From positions 7,857,539-7,921,538 of the forward strand of contig NC_133218.1 of NCBI RefSeq assembly GCF_040436345.1: 64,000 bases of DNA, written 5' to 3'. The notes beneath the pieces were generated by a model. It made no database searches. It was not told the origin of the DNA and worked only from the letters and a program-made list of their open reading frames with translations. Positions 61,601-64,000 of the stretch are shown in pieces. The position numbers were made by a program, and so were the translations under genes. Within the stretch, counting starts at the first letter, position 1; every line of letters starts with the position of its first letter. Source of the stretch: Pagrus major (taxonomy: Eukaryota; Chordata; Actinopteri; Spariformes; Sparidae).

Positions 61601-61751
61601 ATGGGATGAATACAGGAAGGTGTGTGAGGGGTTTCTTAAATTAAAAGAGCCCCATGGAGAGATTTGATTTGTGTGAGAGTGAGTGGACAGAAGATTTGCT
61701 AACTACTATTTCAGTATAATTTGTTTTTCGGTAATTTAACTCACAACTAAC

Positions 61752-61832
<81 letters not shown>

Positions 61833-61959
61833 TCCTCACCATGGTGTTGAAACTGAGCTGTTTGGGCAGGATGTTGCTGCAGGCCAAGCAGTCTGTCTGG
61901 CAGTCACTCTGTCCAGGATCACACAGACAGAGCAGCAGCAGAGCCACCACAGTCTTCAT
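58684..61959 (-). CDS. pnoc: Prepronociceptin (nociceptin/orphanin FQ precursor)
   Basis: Secreted neuropeptide precursor of the opioid family; the nociceptin product activates the NOP receptor. Two coding exons, 61959-61840 and 59304-58684 (phase 0 junction, GTGAGG donor, TTTGTCAG acceptor), give 246 aa. Residues 1-18 are a signal peptide (MKTVVALLLLCLCDPGQS). Six precursor cysteines are at residues 20, 24, 27, 42, 46 and 59, the usual opioid-precursor pattern. An acidic spacer follows. Three KR sites then release an FGGF-type peptide (173-194), YGGFIGIRKSARKWNNQ (197-213) and a C-terminal peptide starting FSEFLKQYLGMS (216-246), the counterpart of mammalian FSEFMRQYL. The ARKSARK core and FSEF tail identify pronociceptin rather than prodynorphin. 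An acceptor (GTGCTGCAG) just upstream at about 61973 implies a non-coding exon further upstream, as in mammals. Confidence 0.95.
58687..58779 (-). other. pnoc: pnoc C-terminal peptide (nociceptin II-like)
   Basis: 31 residues starting FSEFLKQYLGMSARATEY, after a KR site, running to the stop codon. The first nine residues match mammalian nociceptin II closely; the tail is fish-specific and acidic. Confidence 0.85.
58786..58836 (-). other. pnoc: pnoc nociceptin peptide with Tyr1
   Basis: YGGFIGIRKSARKWNNQ, 17 residues between KR sites. Mammalian nociceptin has Phe1; Tyr1 here is the classical opioid message residue. As I recall it, the sequence equals a sturgeon orphanin peptide described earlier. 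Confidence 0.9.
58843..58908 (-). other. pnoc: pnoc additional FGGF peptide
   Basis: 22 residues beginning FGGFVKGRHNYRKLMSPG, between KR sites directly upstream of nociceptin. An internal GR after FGGFVK could allow shorter amidated forms. The corresponding position is not used by mammalian pronociceptin. Confidence 0.8.
59405..59577. repeat. Family C foldback element, copy 2
   Basis: A 173 bp TTAA-bounded near-palindrome. The left arm starts AGGTCCTACTTGTAAGAAAA and the right arm ends TTTTTCTTACAAACAGAACCT. The central part has TGACGCT twice. It is alignable with 32576-32745 over most of its length. Confidence 0.85.
59830..59965. repeat. GCTAACATG-rich palindromic repeat
   Basis: Repeated short palindromes (ATCATGCTAACACC, TTAGCATGTTAAC, TGTTAACATGCTGATGTTAG) ending in CATTTAGCTCAAAGCAC. 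I recognise this as a frequent teleost repeat. No coding potential. Confidence 0.6.
61754..61830. repeat. (GT/AC)n microsatellite, about 38 units
   Basis: An uninterrupted 77 bp tract. On the pnoc transcript it reads (CA)n and begins at intron position +10, just after the GTGAGGAAT donor. Confidence 0.98.
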
Positions 61960-61972
61960 GGTCCCGCCGTCT

Positions 61973-64000
61973 GCTGCAGCACACAGGACAGAGCAAACAC
62001 ACATGTTCAGTGCAACAATGTCGTACATCTTATATTGTGTCAACATATATTGAAGGGCTTAACTGTTAAATGCTGGATATGTATCAACGTTTGATCAAGC
62101 TATGGGAGATTATTATGGAAAAGAAATGAAAAAGAAACTAGACTTCTGTATTCTAGATCTACTAGAAACTGCTAATAGAAATGATCCCTGACCCTTAAAG
62201 TTGGCAACATCATGGTTTTCATTTGTTCCCCTTATGTTGTCTTTTAACACACCAAAACAGTAACAGCTACAGAGTATTGATTGCAGAGTTAATTAGCATT
62301 AAGAAGAAGGACAATACACCTTCCAGCAGCTCTAAATCTCTTTTATTTAGCAGTTAGCAACCTATGGACCAAATCAACGTTACGTCACACTAGCAACAAA
62401 GGTCACTTCTGGGTAGACTACTGGCACTTCATTTGCATTTCTGGGATATGTGAAATGACATTGTTGTCATTTCTATCTGTTACTGTTATGTTTAAAGTTA
62501 TATAGTTAAACACAATGGAATGATCCATCTGACGTTCCTGCTGTGCGTTTATGTAGCCTATTGTGTTGCTGTTGTTGTTGTGTGTTTCCTTGTGCTTAAG
62601 TCTTTGTGATAAGCTCAGTCATTCTTCAGCTACTGCTAAACTGAACTAGACAACAGATATTGTGGCTTTAACAGCAATACATACACAGACGGAACTGATA
62701 ACATTGCAAATATTGATCTGTTTCCAGGGTGTGTTGTATTGTGCATGCTGGCTCACTGTCATGGCTTACTGGGACACTGGATGTAACTGAGCCCTGATTA
62801 AAGATATTTGTTTTTCTGCCCTGCAAGTCAAAAAAAGGTCAATATTTTCATCTTGTCTTGGTAAGACAGTGAGAAGGCATTTCTCCCAAAATGGGGAGCC
62901 TATTCTTAAAGTTTGTTACATGTTTCAGTAGTGGCATCATTCACACACATACACTGAACTGCTAGTAAGTTATTAGTTAAAGAACTATTTGCCATTTACA
63001 ATGCAGGAGCATAATACACAGCTCGTCATGTTTTATGTTAGCAGTAATGCAAAAGAACTAATCTTTAATTTTTTGTATATCAGCTGTATTTGTTTTGTGT
63101 GCTTATAATCACAGTACAGACAGACTTTCAGTTGTGTTGCTACCATTTTCCTGCTAATGTGAATTAAAAGTCATTCATTTTTTAGAACGTTGCCCAGTCA
63201 CTAATTTGTATGCTGTATCATGTACAAACAGGTGAGTAATCTTCATTTAAAGGCATGTAGGCCTCTCACACTTGGAAGAGGAGGACATATAGTCAAATAA
63301 GACAATGATAATGACAGAAGGTCACAGGACGTGAGACGAAAGGACAGTCAGGGGGACAGAGAGCACAACAGATAAAAAATCTTATAAGACTTGGAGAATG
63401 AAAAAAAAAAGACAGAAAGAAATCTGTTTGACCTTATTCTGGCAGGAGCAGCCCAGTCTGGTGAGTCTGACGTCAGAAACACAACCAGAGTTTTCATCTC
63501 ATTAAACAAACTCGTTAACTCCTTTAATTGATGCCTCAATTAATGCCTCTGGCAACAAACTGAGTCATTGTTTGGTACTGACAAACACACACACTGAAAC
63601 TCACATGCACAAAACATTCAGACACACGAACGTACGCAGCACACAAACACACATACGTACAAATACATGCATTTCCACAAATGCCCATTATACAGTACAT
63701 TGGTCGACACACTCAAATACAATTTCACACACACACACACCACTGCCCTTTTAGCTGTAGGTAGTTATTATCTATGCCACGACGCAGCAGAAAGTAAAAC
63801 TAATTTGTCTTCAATCAAACATTACCTTATAATGTCTGAGAAATTTGGATTTATTCAGAGTAATTAAAAACTGATAAAAGTGTAATTGCACTACAGTGCT
63901 CTCCAATCTATAACTACCCATAAAACAGTAGCTGCAAAATTAATCAAAATTAATTAGTCTTCTAGTGTGCAAACACTCAAAGTGTGTCAAGTCTCTCTTT
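61973..64000. other. pnoc upstream sequence, probably intron 1
   Basis: An acceptor at about 61973 means this is probably the intron after a non-coding first exon that I cannot place. Positions 63580-63740 are rich in ACAC and simple sequence. No other gene is supported. Confidence 0.4.

Larger units (their letters stand above)
59305..61839 (-). other. pnoc: pnoc intron between the coding exons
   Basis: A 2,535 bp intron. It contains a family C foldback element (59405-59577), a palindromic GCTAACATG-rich repeat (59830-59965), a CTAGC-rich segment at 60345-60475 resembling the interior of family A elements, a TG run at 61021-61048, and a CA tract abutting the donor. Confidence 0.85.

Noticed and set aside
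61747-62094. Open frames with Cys-Val or Thr-His repeats on both strands
   Set aside because: They are translations of the GT/CA microsatellite at 61754-61830. Only the minus-strand stretch 61959-61840 is real, as a pnoc exon.
1-64000. CRISPR arrays, operons, ribosome binding sites, tRNA, rRNA and known microRNA hairpins (including miR-7)
   Set aside because: The DNA is eukaryotic nuclear. By eye I found no evenly spaced direct repeats, tRNA-like boxes or known microRNA seeds; a covariance-model scan would be needed to exclude diverged RNA genes.

Overview
The window is nuclear DNA from a ray-finned fish, most likely a percomorph-type teleost. It holds split vertebrate genes with GT/AG introns, AT-rich intergenic DNA, long CA/GT microsatellites, a decayed Tc1-like transposon, LINE 3' tails ending in TTGA-type repeats and many small palindromic DNA elements. 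A fish-type pronociceptin with a Tyr1 nociceptin supports this.

Layout. Positions 1 to about 30,000 contain no gene I can support. This stretch holds dispersed repeats, a broken LINE reverse-transcriptase fragment and a few motif-rich blocks that could be enhancers. In mammals NTRK3 lies upstream of MRPL46, so this may be the ntrk3/mrpl46 intergenic region; that is inference only. Positions 30,091-40,918 hold a head-to-head pair: mrpl46 (minus strand, 4 coding exons, 293 aa) and mrps11 (plus strand, 6 coding exons, 198 aa), with start codons 615 bp apart. Positions 41,000-44,160 are repeat-bearing spacer. Positions 44,166-55,564 hold pdpr (minus strand, 17 coding exons, 892 aa, plus an inferred non-coding first exon and an ETS-type promoter site). 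Positions 55,600-57,650 are spacer carrying DR1-type nuclear-receptor motifs inside a dispersed repeat. Positions 57,656-61,972 hold the coding part of pnoc (minus strand, 2 coding exons, 246 aa). The rest, to 64,000, is pnoc upstream or first-intron sequence.

Function. Three adjacent genes encode nuclear-made mitochondrial proteins: two mitoribosomal subunits and the regulatory subunit of pyruvate dehydrogenase phosphatase. The fourth, pnoc, encodes a neuropeptide precursor. All exon boundaries were read by hand; splice phases close to an exact open frame in all four genes.

Main second-look items: a (TG)n tract of about 45 units replaces the usual pyrimidine tract at the acceptor of the symmetric pdpr exon 15; a (CA)n tract starts ten bases into a pnoc intron; several unrelated mini-transposon families share a TTAA-flanked AGG...CCT terminal design; DR1 motifs lie upstream of pdpr; and the pnoc precursor carries two opioid-core peptides.
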